Below are positions 33,912 through 46,733 of a DNA stretch of 64,000 nt, piece by piece (the first letter of the stretch is position 1; every line of letters starts with the position of its first letter). Origin of the DNA: Maea johnstoni (taxonomy: Eukaryota > Annelida > Polychaeta > Spionida > Magelonidae). The position numbers were made by a program, and so were the translations under genes. The stretch lies in the NCBI GenBank assembly GCA_963942565.1, contig OZ012699.1, positions 23,832,201 to 23,896,200 of the forward strand. The letters run 5' to 3'. The notes beneath the pieces were generated by a model. That model was not told where the DNA came from, ran no database searches, and saw nothing but the letters and a program-made list of their open reading frames with translations.

Positions 33912-36900
33912 ATATTATTTTTTTGCAAAATTTAAATTCTAGCTTCCAAATGTTTCGGATGGCACTTTAATCTGTAGGTGCAGTCGGCAATTTGAGAATT
34001 TCTTCAAAATATATATATATAGTTTAATGGGTGTAGTAATGCCTAACCTTTACATAGAATATGAGATCTGTTAAGTGGTCAGCTTGTTGCTTTCAACAGA
34101 AAAAAAGTATCATAAGTGATAAAGTTTAGAATTTCTTCAAGAAAATATATAGTTTAATGGATGTAAATATTAATTCAAATATGTAAATAAAGGACATGTT
34201 CCCGATGATGTTGGTATTATCACGTGCATGCACACTTGCTGCACATGTCTATTTATAACTCAATGGAACGTCCACCCATTCACCTTCTATTTGCCCTTCC
34301 ATATGTCGTCACCTTTTGTTCATTGCCCTATTTATGCACCTTCCAACTGTTCATATGGATATGTGCGCCCCCCACTCACTTTTTGGGCACACGGATCCTT
34401 ATTACACTGTCATCTTGTACTCATCCTGCGGCCTTAATAAGCGCCCTGCCGCAACACTTGCCTTCCCCCTCTCTGTAAGTGTACTGTCCTCCCAATACCT
34501 CTTTCAACGGGGCCCTATCTGGGTTGCAATCAGCTGTAATAAATCTCCATGGCACTTAACCAAAAACGTCTTATACATGGTGTTGCACGGAATTTTGCAT
34601 GGAATTCCCCCTTTTTTTATTCATTTCTAGAAAAGACACTAATTCAAATAATTAAAAAAGGTAGTGTCTGAAGTGAATGTTCACCATTGTCCTGACAACA
34701 TTCAGGGAAAAGCACATCTTTGAAAATAGTTGAATATTCATCATTTATGTATTTATTAGAAGATAAATGTGAGTGGTTTTTTTCCTAGGTTAAAAAACAT
34801 GGGGGTTGATAAAAAAGAGGGGTGCTTTGCTTATTAAAAAAAAGAAAATCATAAAATTGTATGTATTCTCCGCCCCCCACTCCCACCTCCTTTTTTTTGT
34901 TATAGCCCTTACTGTTATTTTAGTCAGGGCTAATGGAGGTAACAAATGTACCAGACTGTGATGATAATGACTACTTCCTATTGTTGTTTCATCCAAACAC
35001 TTTATTTTGCGGCATTTTGGAATTTTCTTTTCTACTGTTTTTAATTATTTTTATTTTGCCATTTTCAAATCCTTTTCATGCTGTCAGAGAAATACATCCC
35101 CTTGATTCGCAACCTTATAGGCACTGCACGCTAGCACCTAGGGCATGTGCGCCTCGAGTTACGCGGTGTACTAGCCTAAGGAAGTATTGGTCACGTGATT
35201 TTTTTCAGAAAGATGCTGGTCGGATGATCTGTGCAGTAAGCATGCAGCAGAGAGCCAGCAGCCTGTGGTACACAGGTTATCTATGACGCATAGTGGGAGC
35301 TGGGAGTAGAAGAGAGGGAGATGAAACTGTGCCTGCATCATCAAATTTCGCTGCCTCCCACTAATACAGTCTATGATACACTGCTCAGAGCTAGGGGACA
35401 TGAAGTGGGCTGCCACCCATTTGGGTCACAGCTGATAGCAGTTGAAAAACATGGCTGCTAGCAGGGGCTGCTAGGGACTGGCTGAGGCTGCTGGGAGTGG
35501 CAATACACAAAATTCTCCCCTCATGGGATCACTAAGAGAAAAAGGAGGACAGCACCCTATTCTTGGAGTGTATTACTTTCATATAAGCTAATATGTATGT
35601 GAGCCTTTAGTTCCCCTTTAAACATTCTTTTGTCCATGACCAAAACGGAAGCACTCAGAATTGGGAGCCATATCTTCTAGGCCACGTACATGCTTATCAG
35701 CTTTGTTTTTCATCCAAAACATAGATCTAAGTCGAGTGCTGTCCGAGTGGCCTTGATATGGCTTCCTGTACTTGAACGAGTATGTATTTCTCAGGTCTCA
35801 TTGTTTCATCGGCGCGTTTTCGATCGCCGCGCACTTTTGTCATACAATAAAAATAATGGTATGTCTGTAATCCGTAGAATCTCAGCTTTCAGATTATCTA
35901 AAATCTATTGCCGTAACCCGAGCGGTTCCCGAATTACAGCAGGTTGAAGTTGTCAGGTCAGATAGGTTGCCAAGGAGATCGGCGCAGCAGGCAGCCAATT
36001 CTGGGGGTACACATATTATCTATGACTCATAGAGAGGCAGCGATATTTGATGATGCTTGCACAGTACCCACTCCCTGCCTACTACTCCCAGATTTGATAT
36101 ATTAATCCAGTTTGCTGGAGATATTTGCTTTTTCGAAATAATGCATGCTCCCCTTGAACTTGAAACAGAATTCGGACCGACGAATAAAATTCTTGTTTCC
36201 ACAATTATACGGAAGTTTTCATACGTTTTTTTCGCTACAAAACAATAATTTATACGTTTACTTACCTTTGCAGAATGTTGTCAGTATTCTATTCCCGATA
36301 CAATCTGCCCTACGTGTCGATATTGAGCTGAAGTGGCAGCGTTAGGAGCAGCGCCATTGCTCTCAGCTATGAGGCGTTCTTAATGAGTTATCAATTCTTA
36401 AACACTACAATTTGATTGGCTTAACTTATCTGCCGACTAATCAACTAGCTTGGCCCAGTATTTCTATATCTACGCGATACAGAAGAGTAGATCCGACCCC
36501 CGCAAGCAGCTGGTCGTTCATTACATTATAAATCGCACACTTTACTATAATTTTTTTCTAACTTCAACGGCATTATTAAAATAACCGGTGAATATGCTGC
36601 CAATTCGAATGTTGGACTTCATTAATAGTAATATTGCGCAACCTTTGACGGGCTGGACTTATTTTTTGCACTTCCCCGTAACTGGCAGAGTCATTCGGGC
36701 TTTTTCAGGTGTCTTTTATATAGGTAGTAATAGCCGGGGGTGAAATTTGAAGATCCCGGCTTTCCGAACTTGTACTTGTTGGACTCGGAGATGAAGTTTA
36801 ACACTGTTTAAGTGTTGACATAGATCAGATATCTAGATGGCGGCAAAAATATATATATAGATAAATAAAATAAAATGAAACAAAATGAATATAAAAATAA

Positions 36901-37235
36901 TAATAATAAAGAATTGGTGCTTTTAGCTGAGCTCCAGCATACTAATTTCTCCAGGCATTCCGAGTCAATTTAAAGTCACGGGTTCAACCAGGTTAAGATA
37001 TTTAAAGGGACGCAGCTCAAGGAAAATAATATATTATTATTAGATAAGTAGGTTTTAGATTATCATTGACGTGTATATAGGACAGGTCTTCACTTAAATA
37101 GGGAAAATAACATATTAAATAAGTAGGTTTTAGTCTTTTAGATTATCATTGAAAAAACAGTAATTAATATCTAGTTTGATAATGGATATTATCTTCAAAT
37201 TCGAAGTTGTCACCAAAACAAAAATTCATAGAAAT
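33912..37235. other. Gene-free stretch with a loose inverted repeat
   Basis: No convincing gene. Segments at about 35275-35360 and 36005-36095 are related in inverted orientation (catcatcaaat(t/a)tcgctgcct, tatctatgac(g/t)catag). At 36900-37390 the block gagctccagcatact...tttctccag occurs twice near TTA/TAA repeats. Confidence 0.4.
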
Positions 37236-37242
37236 ATGCTTT

Positions 37243-37273
37243 CTCAATAATAATAATAATAATAATAATAATG

Positions 37274-37304
<31 letters not shown>
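37243..37304. repeat. (TAA)n microsatellite
   Basis: About 20 AAT units with one GAT interruption. Confidence 0.95.
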
Positions 37305-37575
37305 GATTAATAATAATCTTTTAACTGAGCTCCAGCATACTTGTTTCTCCAGGGACGCAGCTCAAAATAAAAAGGCATTTTTTCTGAAAATAGGGAGACA
37401 GTAGTTTGATCTCAGAAAATCATTTTCTAATTCTATGAAATACATGCATTGATTTTCTTTTTACAAAATATTGAATACTTTTACGCTTTAAATCGTCAAT
37501 TCATAGTTACAAACCCTAAAAGAAATGCAATTTTTCAGTAGTATTAATTTTTGCAGAGGGTTATAAATTTTATTT

Positions 37576-38159
37576 GGGCTCTTCCAGGAAAATCTACCCA
37601 GGCGGGAGGGGGGAGGGGATACGCTCATATTTTCAGACCCCCCCCCCCCACCAATGATTATGTTTTTCAAAAAGACCCCACCTACAATTTATTTTTATTT
37701 TTATTTTTCTAAGGACCCCCCCCCCCCCCCACCAAGTATCAAACTCCATATACAACGTTTGTTTTTTTAATCTAAACAGAATTTTAGAGAAAAAAACACA
37801 TTCTTACGTAAAAAAATTGGGGTATCACAGGAATTTTTGTAGTCACAGGATATGTATAATGATGGTATGTTTACTTTTTCAGGATAACTTACCTAAAATT
37901 GATTTAATGTGTAAATATACCATTCGAAAGAAGAGAATCTAAGTTTCCCAATGATATAAGTTTTAAATTTGTATGCCCATGTTTGGTAAAGATATTGCGA
38001 TTTAAATTATACTTCTTCACAACCCCCACCACTGTAATACTTTCCTATAGACCCCCCCCCCCCCGCCAATGATTTTTTTGGTGTCTGGACCCTCCACCAC
38101 TGTTTTTTAAAGGGGGGGGAGGGGCGTCCCCCCATGCAGATTTTCCTGGAAGCGCCCTT
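37576..38159. mobile_element. MITE-like element with GGGCNCTTCCAGGAAAATCT ends
   Basis: The left end gggctcttccaggaaaatct mirrors the right end agattttcctggaagcgccc with one mismatch. The inside carries C runs followed by accaatgatt and gaccccaccac, repeated three times. About 580 bases, no coding. Confidence 0.8.
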
Positions 38160-38333
38160 AGTTTGACTTCTTAGCTCATCTTGGAACTAGAACTATATAT
38201 AAAATCGGTAATAGAAGTTAAATAAATATTTCAATTTCTATTTTTCAGATCCTTTTAATTTTATAAAGAAGAGAACCTGTTCCACTATCTTTTTTTAAAT
38301 TTGGAATATCATTTATGACTAATCTACATTATC

Positions 38334-38394
38334 ATTATTATTATTATTATTACTATATTATTATTATTATTATTATTATTATAATTATTATTAT
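38334..38394. repeat. (TTA)n microsatellite
   Basis: About 20 imperfect ATT units. Confidence 0.95.
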
Positions 38395-38727
38395 GTGATA
38401 CTTCATAACCACTTTATTTACCATGAATATTACTGTACGGTTTCCTTATGAATCTGCATTTCAAAAAGTGTATTGTTAAACAAATTGAATGTTCAAACAT
38501 GAACATTCTTTTCTAAAATTGTGAGACGAGTTTTGGTGTTAAGAATTATTTCCAATATAATTTTCTAATCTATTTAGGGCCACCTCTAGTAGCTAAATAA
38601 AAAAAAATGCAGGAGGGGTATAAAGCAATTTTGTTTTTCCCATTAAGTTTTCCTGAGAAAAATAAGAGAACATGGGGTTTGTTTGCTGAATAAAAGAAAA
38701 TGCAGGAGGGGTATAAAGCAATTAGCC

Positions 38728-39050
38728 GGGGTGGATCCAGAAATCTTTTTGCAGGGGGGCCAAAACGTCGTAGATCGACCAATTTATGCGCAAAAAGGCG
38801 TTTCATGACATCATGGCGGGCTCTTTAGGGGGGTTTGAAAAGTATAAAGGGTAAACAATTTGATATTCTGATATTTCAACACATCAATTCCTTGGCCTCA
38901 ACTATAATTTTGAAGTGGTTTGTTGGAAAATTTGCTATTCATTCTGGAAAAGGCGGGGCCATGCCCCATGAATTTTGAAGAAGGGGGGGGGGGGGGGGGC
39001 GGTGCCCCCTCGACCCCCCCCCCCCCCCCCCCCTGGATCCGCCTATGAAT
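38728..39050 (+). mobile_element. MITE-like element, GGATCC-ended family, copy 2
   Basis: The left end ggggtggatccag and right end ctggatccgcctat are mirror images. The body matches the minus strand of 8706-8982. G and C runs sit just inside the right end. A piece of sequence (gcaggaggggtataaagcaatt) occurs twice just to the left, at about 38610 and 38702. Confidence 0.75.
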
Positions 39051-39295
39051 AGGCCACATTTGTAGATTTATACACATTAAAAGAACTTTGTTCTGTCCTT
39101 TCCCTGCTATTCCGATTTTCCCAGAATTTTGAAACCATTTGTAGCTTTTCTTCTTTTAATTGTTTAGCGACAAATTCCAGCCGTTGAAACTTGAAGAGAT
39201 TTGCATTGGGGATGGTGCCCATTCATTTCCAAAAACAAACATAAGTATTACCATCTGACAATAAATAGGTAGTTGTGATATTTAATATTATTAGG

Positions 39296-39296
39296 A

Positions 39297-39352
<56 letters not shown>

Positions 39353-39386
39353 CAGAAATATGCATTAAGTAAGTATGCTGTATCTG

Positions 39387-39420
<34 letters not shown>

Positions 39421-39479
39421 CATTATTATTATTATTATTTATCATTATTATTATTATTATTATTATTATAAAATAATAA

Positions 39480-39510
<31 letters not shown>

Positions 39511-39519
39511 CATTATTTA

Positions 39520-39554
<35 letters not shown>

Positions 39555-39660
39555 ACTATTATTATTTATTATTATAATTATTATTATTATTACTATTATT
39601 ATTATTATTATTATTATTATGATTATTATTATTATTATTATGATTATTATTATTATTACT
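39296..39660. repeat. Compound (TTA)n array
   Basis: Three large blocks of ATT repeats (about 39298-39351, 39391-39470 and 39480-39658), with CAT variants and one 40-base unique gap. Long YYYY/IIII open frames here are artefacts. Confidence 0.97.
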
Positions 39661-40048
39661 GGGCCAATTGAACCAACATTATTGGACCAGTATTGGGCCA
39701 TTTCTGTCATGTTTACTGGGTAGTGATAGTCAACTAGAGAAAATGTGACCCATGACATTTTAAAAACATTTGATAATCTGTTAGCTCAACCTATTTGCTA
39801 TTCCATTTTTAAACCTCAACCTGCTTCCAGGCCATGCCTGCTCATATTATTAGTGTAGTTTAGATCAGTTCACATTTCTCGATCGCACTTTCGGAACTTT
39901 GGCATTAAAAAAAAGGGCAACTTTTATTTTAGGATCACTTCGGACTTATGCTCATATCATATCATACATTATCATTCGTCATCATCATCATCATCATCTT
40001 TATCAGACCCAGAGTCACCAGCCTGCCTCTAACCGTTGCGTACATACG

Positions 40049-40127
40049 ATCGCTAAAAATCCTTAATGGCGGCGCCCCATAAAAATCCTTCATGGCGGCG
40101 CCCCCGCCATTAAGGATTTTTAGCGAT
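40049..40127. repeat. 79-base hairpin with perfect 24-bp stem
   Basis: 40049-40072 and 40104-40127 are perfect reverse complements (atcgctaaaaatccttaatg... with its inverse). The loop holds a second copy of aaaaatccttcatggcggcg. It could be a minimal foldback element or a transcribed hairpin. Confidence 0.85.
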
Positions 40128-41060
40128 TGTATCACTCTTCGTACAGGTAAATGACCATCAAACATGCTGATCAGATGGTCTAAGCGATCATAGCGCAACA
40201 TACGTGAAGCGGAGGTGGCGCTCAACAACGATGTCAACAACGATTTTTTAAATGACATGTTGGCTAAAAAGGTTATCACGTACAGGTACATTCATATGTC
40301 CAATACTTTTTTATAGGGCATGTGAAACAGCCCTAACATGGTAGCCTGGGGGATCATCACAGGTTTATAAAACTCAACCCCAAAAATATAAACGATTTCC
40401 CACCTTGCATATCTCCCAATACAATAACCACTTATTGCCCTTACCATACCATGTAGCACAGGTTACAGGTATATTTCACTATCAAGCATGAACCACTGTA
40501 CACCTCTGGTCCAAATTAAGAATTTTTAAAAATAATAAATCAGATGTGTCACTCTCGTTTCACCCATACCCACCTAACATTTATTCAATACTTGCATGTA
40601 ACACCCAAGATCCATTGGGCAATAACGGGTGTACCCATGATCAATGCATTTTCATGATTTGAACTTTACCTTCCTGCCTCCACAAAGTGCCATCAGTAAT
40701 TGCATAATACTGCCATCTGGCAACGCAACCTGTTCCACATCACCTATCGTCACATGCCCGTTTTAGACGCGAGCTCGCGTCACTCTTGTTAACTTTATGT
40801 TTAAAGGTACTCCCTTTGTTTAAAATACAATATAAAACGTTACCTGATGGTGATATACTCTACTAGTATATATTGGAAGTACCAACTCTATGGAAAACAG
40901 AATGGCTTGTAGTTTATCGATGTGATGTAATACTTCTAGTACTTAAATGATGACTAGTAATTACCTTGTTCTATAACTATTTTATTTTATGGAAAACTAC
41001 TAATTGATATTCCATTGTCTCTCTCTTGCACCAAAGTGGTGTGCACATGTATGAATGAAT
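40128..41060. other. Gene-free stretch
   Basis: AT-rich sequence with no recognised feature; it leads into the 575-bp duplication. Confidence 0.4.
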
Positions 41061-42210
41061 ATTAAGATTATGTTTGGCTAAGGTTAATGCGACCTAGCAA
41101 CTACTAGTATAGTATTTCTGATAAACCAACCATGTTTCTTTATGTTTTCTCCCTTTATTAGTCACACAGATTGTGACCATTATTAATTAGGGTTGGTCTT
41201 CTATGCTTTTAATGTATCTCATTACTACATTAATACAATATTCCTTTGATTAATGTCAATAACATGAATTATGTGTGCTGAGGTTTTTTGAAAAAGAAAC
41301 ATTTAAATTTTGCTTATCTGAAAGTAAAAATCAAAATAAATCTACCTATTCTATTTTAGGTGTAGTATCAGTCCATTCCAACCATTTAATTTCTAACAAT
41401 ATCTTAAACGCAACAATCCTCCCTCTATTACAATAGTCTTAACATATACCTTATTATTTGACCAAATAATAAATTATACATCTCACATGCGACAGTATCC
41501 CTTAGGCCTGACTACCTTGTGTTATAGAAAATGGACCATAGTATCATAATGTGTACCCCTACCCAGCCTGATAGACCTCATCACAATATAAGTATGCTAG
41601 TCTACATAGTATTTATGTTAGGTACACTACCTTACAGATTATGTTCGGCTAGGGTCAGAGTGACCTAGCTACTATTATTATATTATCTCAAGCTAAACCA
41701 ACCATGATCCTCTATGTCTTTTCTGTTTATTGGTTATACGAATTGTGTCAATAACTAGTAGGGTCGGTGGTTTATGTAATCATGTATTTCATTATTACAT
41801 AATAAAATATTCTCTTGGCTGATGTCAATAACATGAACTATGTGTGCTGAGGTCTTTCGAAATAGAAACAATTAGATCATCATATCTAATAGAAAGTTAA
41901 GAATCATAACAAATCTGCCTATTCTAATCTAGGTGTATTATTAAGCTCTTCCAACTATTCAATTTCTAACAATAATTCAAATACAACAATTATTGTTCTA
42001 ATCCTATAGCCAAAACTTATACCCTATTTATTCAATTAAATAATAAATATACATCTCACATGGTATATTACCCTTTAGGCCTGACAACCCTGTGTTATAA
42101 AAAATTGACTACAATACTATTATCTAATCCTCTACCTGGCTCGACAGACCTCAATCTATGTATTTTAGTTTATATAGTATTCATGTTGCATACATAACCT
42201 TGCAGCTATA
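41060..42210 (+). repeat. About 575-bp tandem duplication, two diverged copies
   Basis: Copy 1 (about 41060-41635) and copy 2 (about 41636-42210) share gattatgtt(t/c)ggcta(a/g)ggt, gtcaataacatgaa(t/c)tatgtgtgctgagg, ttccaac(c/t)att(t/c)aatttctaacaa, and tgacta/caac...tgtgttata. Divergence is clear (roughly 15-20% by eye), so it is old. No coding frame is shared. Confidence 0.8.
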
Positions 42211-42677
42211 TTGATAGATAAGATATAGTTAATATGTTACATAGGGGGCTGAGTAGAGAACTAATAACAAACTTTAATTCCCATTACAATCGAACGTGTA
42301 AACACCAAGGGCAACACATAACTTATGAATGAATGTATTTATCAAAGAAAATAGTATAATCAAAATTGAAAGTATTTCTATTGGTTTAAAGTAAAGAATG
42401 AATATTATTGAAAAAGGGGGGATGCAGGAGGACTTTGTTAAAATTGTGGCTGGATGGTTACTATTGGAATGGGGTAAGGATTAATTTTTGCAGGAACAGA
42501 GGGAATGGGCAAATATACAAGAGGGTATTGTTAAGACAATACATGAAGTAGCAGGAAGGTCATTATTAGAAAAGAGGGAAGCTGAAAATCATGACAAAGG
42601 GCATTGTTGGAATCGGTACACGTTTGTTACCTCAAATGTAAAATTATGCTGACAAAGGGCATTGTAAGCATTTTTTG

Positions 42678-42753
42678 TAATAATGATAATAATAATGATG
42701 ATAATAATAATAATAATTATAATAATAATAATAATAATAATAATGATAATATC
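42678..42753. repeat. (AAT)n microsatellite
   Basis: AAT/GAT repeats of about 75 bases. A (TTA)n run of opposite sense lies at 42826-42892, so the two could fold back on each other. Confidence 0.95.
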
Positions 42754-42825
42754 TGAGACACAGCATACCATTAATGATTCTGTGAATACATGCACTTTTG
42801 TTTTTCCTGGGATTTCAGGAAAACA

Positions 42826-42857
42826 TTATTATCATTGTTATTATTATTATCATTGTT

Positions 42858-42892
<35 letters not shown>
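42826..42892. repeat. (TTA)n microsatellite
   Basis: TTA/TCA/TTG units, complementary to the run at 42678-42753. Confidence 0.95.
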
Positions 42893-43329
42893 TTTCTACT
42901 TATCTTTGTATCAATTCTCCAGCCATTAATATTAATGTACCGGAAGAACAGTAAGTACAATCATAATATATGAAGTTTGTAAGAAAATGAGTGAAGAATA
43001 GATTTCACTGGGTGCACTGGGGATGAACGGGTAAATCTGGACTTGCACTAACCATTACGGCATCCCATCTATCCAACACTGTTTCGCCCTGTTAGAGCTC
43101 TTCAGGTCACCTAGCAGGTGACGACAGTGTCAATTTCCTTCCATATCAGTTTCTATATCGAATCGTTCTCTCTGTCCTCATTTTAAGGTACCTGAAAAAA
43201 TGAAATAGAAAAGAAATAAACATTAAATGAAATAAGGCCAGAGCAATTTGATTCATTATCTTACAGATTGTTTTGTCAACTTTAAAAGGAAATGCATAAG
43301 ACAAGGCTGTAATTACGGAGTACCCTGCC

Positions 43330-43695
43330 AAATGGTATATTTTACATTGTTGTAGTGATATGACTATTAGAAGATAGAACTATGTTTTACAGTTTTTAAA
43401 TCAACAATACCATATCAAAGCATTTTGAGGATACTGTTGTGACATTCAGTAAAATTTGATCAGGATCACCAGAAATACAACTTGCCCCATAATAGTATGA
43501 GGGGCAAAAAACAAATGGTATATTTTACATTGTTGTAGTGATATGACTATTAGAAGATAGAACTATGTTTTACAGTTTTTAAATCAACAATACCATATCA
43601 AAGCATTTTAAGGATACTGTTGTGACATTCAGTAAAATTTGATCAGGATCACCAGAAATACAACTTGCCCCATAATAGTATGAGGGGCAAAAAAC
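43330..43695 (+). repeat. 183-bp tandem duplication, nearly identical copies
   Basis: 43330-43512 and 43513-43695 differ, as far as I can see, by one base (cattttgagg against cattttaagg). It is a very recent duplication or an assembly artefact. Non-coding. Confidence 0.9.
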
Positions 43696-43799
43696 AAAAA
43701 AGAAAATTTCAACAGCGGTTAGATCTGATTTGTCTCATTTCACCCACGACCTCGACGGGAATTGATAGACTTGGTGTTCTCTGATTTCACCGCAAGTAT

Positions 43800-44135
43800 A
43801 CCAAAGGGAACCAGTCTAGAACCTTCCTTCCACTGGCATTTGGGAGAACCTTTCAGGAAGGTTCTTCAGCTCGAAGAACCTGTCAGCATAGGTTCCACGG
43901 CTGAGTGGAATCTATGATGAGAGGTTCTTCTAATTGGAAGAACCTGTCAGCATAGGTTCCATGACTAAGTGGAACCTTTGCTGACAGGTTCCACTTGGCT
44001 AAAGGGAACCAATATCTAGTGGAAGAACCTACCCTCACAAGGTTCTAGATAGATTGTGATTTTGCTGGAACCATTGATCACAAGGTTCCACCTAATGCAA
44101 TTAGTACTAGAACCTTAGAAGGTTCTAGTATGGAA
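43800..44135. repeat. Alternating GAACC / GGTTC array
   Basis: About ten GAACC and eight GGTTC words occur in some 330 bases, mostly taking turns, often extended to agaacctgtc / gacaggttcc and aaggttcta / tagaacctt. This yields a string of hairpins. No coding. Confidence 0.85.
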
Positions 44136-45015
44136 AATGTGCTATTTGACTTTTATTTTACTGCTTGATTTCCAGCTTTAAAGGGCTTGACAATTTATTC
44201 ATTCATTTTTTCTTAACTTATCTATTTGTTTTTTATTCATTTTTTTTTTAAAGTATCAAAGTGTGGGTTAACTCTTTTTTGAATATTGAATATGTTATTT
44301 GTGGGAATACAGTAATGGTAATATGAACATTTATTGGACCTTGGTTCATATTGTATTGAATCTACTGCCACCCTAAAAACACATTTCTAGGCCTAACTAC
44401 AGTGAGTGAAATAATGCCAAATATAACGTGTTTGTATTGTTTTGTGCTGCTTAGCCTTACCCATTTTTTTGCGCCAGAAAAGCCACGCTCAAGAAAATCA
44501 GGGAGAATAGAGGCTCCCTGAGAAACTAAAGAAAAAACTGCAGAAATTCAAAAATAGGAATGAAGAGAAAAGTGTTTAATAAATCATATGCACTTATCCG
44601 ATCGGAACCTTTTTTAATTTGAACAGTTGCAAGGCAGAAAAATGAAAATAAGTACTGTATAAAAATGAGACACAAGGGAATCTCAGTTGATAACATAATG
44701 CACTTATTTATGATTTAAAGAAAACTTAATTCAATAGAGAAATCCTAATTGATGCGTACCAATTCTGTTCATTTTATTTGATGACAGTGGTTTATTTTTT
44801 GTTGGTTACTTTTCAGATTCACTTAAAACTGAGACACACATACTAAAAGTATTCGGCTTATAGTCTTATTCCACCCAAGTGCACACACAACCTTCCTTTC
44901 CTAGCTGACCTGTACACACAGACACCATTTCAATCCCCGGGGCGGGGGGTTGTTATTCGAAAGTAGCTGGCAACATATAGTGTGCATGCTCTAAACATAC
45001 ATGAATCTGCCTAAT
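44136..45015. other. Gene-free stretch
   Basis: AT-rich; no gene or repeat recognised. Confidence 0.4.
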
Positions 45016-45017
45016 AT

Positions 45018-45170
45018 ATAATGCTAGGTACCCATTTTCAGCTGGATAGACTGAGGCAATGTGGAATAAACTGTCCTTGCCCAAGGACAGACTAAGGTGC
45101 CCAAGCTGGGACTGGAACCACTGACCTACTGATCACTAGTCCGACACCTAACCAACTGAGCTAAGGCAGG
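45018..45170 (-). repeat. tRNA-derived SINE
   Basis: The minus strand starts ctgccttagctcagttggtt, a textbook tRNA A-box region, and continues with the B box ggttccagtcc at the normal distance. A conserved central part follows (ttgggcaaggacagttta ... ccacattgcctcagt), ending aaatgggtacc. This head-plus-core layout is typical of SINEs widespread in marine invertebrates. It is transcribed, if at all, by RNA polymerase III from the internal boxes. Confidence 0.85.
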
Positions 45171-45229
45171 GGGATAATGGACTATGTCCTGGGGGGGGGG
45201 GGGGGGATAGAAAAACTGCAATCATCCGA

Positions 45230-45905
45230 CTACCTCTTAGTTAAATTGAAACAATTGAAATGAAATTGAAACTCGGCTGAGGAAAACAAAAGTGTACGAT
45301 GGTGCCGGTGTGAACGGGAGAAAAAACTTGCAGAAACCGAAAAACCTTGGAGGAATTACAAAAAAAAATTAAAAAAACATTATTTTTTGTGGTGGGGGGG
45401 GGGGGATGGAAACGCGTATAAAAAAACTAAAGAAACTAAAGAAACATAAAAGACCTCAGAAGAAATACTAAAAAAAGATTTCAAACACATTTTGGGGGGG
45501 GGGGGGGGGGGGGGGGGGCGGAGATGAATGTGAAAAATTCTTGCAGAAACAAGAAAAAACGTGAAGAACGTAAAAATACGATGGTTAGGTGGGGCAGATG
45601 TGAATAAAAATTGGAAAAAAATCTATAAAAAAAGTTACGGAAATGCAAGAAAATTGTAGAAACGGCCAAAAATCTCTTGTATAATCTAAAAGAAACTTGT
45701 AGAAACGTGAAACTTCGAGGGTACGGTTGTGCAACGTGAAAAAAATGGAAAAACAAAAAATAAAAATAAACTTGTAGAAACGCAGAAAAACTAGCAGAAA
45801 CGTAAAAATAAGATGGTACGATGGTGCATGTGTGAACGTAAACAAAACTTGGAAAAATGAAAAATGAACCTTACAGAAACGCACCACAAAACTTGTGGAA
45901 ACGAC
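45230..45905. repeat. Degenerate AAACTTGCAGAAACG array
   Basis: The word (a)aacttg(c/t)agaaacg(c/t) followed by an A-rich spacer recurs at roughly 30-60-base steps, with G runs (45190-45207, 45494-45518) between. A second forward array lies at 48640-48900 and an inverted one (gtttctacaaatttg, gcatttctgccaagtt) at 48110-48200. Confidence 0.7.
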
Positions 45906-46440
45906 AAAAAAAACCTGTAATGGCCCATAACAACCCTGTACAGAACCGTTTTAGATAGTGTATTGACTCTACAAGAGACCTGTAATGCCTAATGGCTGCG
46001 TAAAAGACCCATAATGGTCTTGTAGTGTACCTGTGATGGGCCGAATGTGATGGGCTATTTGATATGTACATTCCACGGCAAAATGTATACAGTCCCCGAC
46101 AGGTACCGTTCCAGAACTGCACCAGAACACCCATTATGGGCCCGTTTTTAAACCGCACCCAAACAGGTCCGTTTATGACAGGTCCATTTCTGAGGGGGTA
46201 TGTTTCTGACGGATACGTTTCTGCTAGGTCTGTTTCTGACCGGCCCACAATTGGCTTGCTATTTGCTTTTGCAACAGGCCCATAATGAGTATGAACTGGT
46301 TCGTTACAGCACCTTTACCATTTTTTTTAGATACACATTTTTTTTCGAAGTTTACCAACAAGACAAAAAGTGATATTTCACAGGCCCTTGATGGGCCCAT
46401 CACCGGCCCGTAATGTGAACATAATGGGCATGTCTGAAAA
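45906..46440. repeat. CCCATAATGG word array in both orientations
   Basis: Forms such as ggcccataa, acccataatgg, cattatgggcccg, gatgggcccatc and ggcccgtaatg recur on both strands with cctgtaatg and accgttt words between. A related stretch is at 48920-49080, again directly after an AAACTTG array, so the two arrays form one composite repeat. Confidence 0.7.
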
Positions 46441-46479
46441 GGATCGTTTCATACCCATGACTGTTTTGTGCCAGTAGAA

Positions 46480-46733
46480 ACACTACACCGTGCACGTGCG
46501 GCACAGTTGCTCTGCCCCTTTTCAATTTGTGCAGCACGTCTCGACAAATACCATTCTCTTCTATATGTGCTGTACCGCTTGGCACATTCATGCTGCCCCC
46601 TATTTTGTGTCGTACTGTGAGGCACATTTGTGCGGCACCCATTTCTGTTTCATGCCGCACAACAACCCAGCGCATAAAAACTGCGAGGCACAGATTCTAT
46701 TTGTGCTGACCCAATTCTCTTTTTGTGAAAAAT
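46480..46733. repeat. GGCACA / TGTGCGGCAC word array
   Basis: Words tgcggcacag, ttgtgcagcacg, tgtgctgtaccgc, ttggcacattcatgctgcc, gaggcacatttgtgcggcac and catgccgcac alternate orientation over 250 bases. Confidence 0.65.

Noticed and set aside
34224-34630. Overlapping plus-strand frames of 69-104 residues
   Set aside because: Three frames are open at once in pyrimidine-rich sequence; no domain, splice site or homology recognised.
39275-39758. Overlapping YYYY / IIII / NNNN open frames
   Set aside because: Translations of a TTA microsatellite.
45481-45887. FFHFFHV-type Phe-rich frames of 91-100 residues
   Set aside because: Arise from the degenerate A-rich AAACTTG array on the opposite strand.
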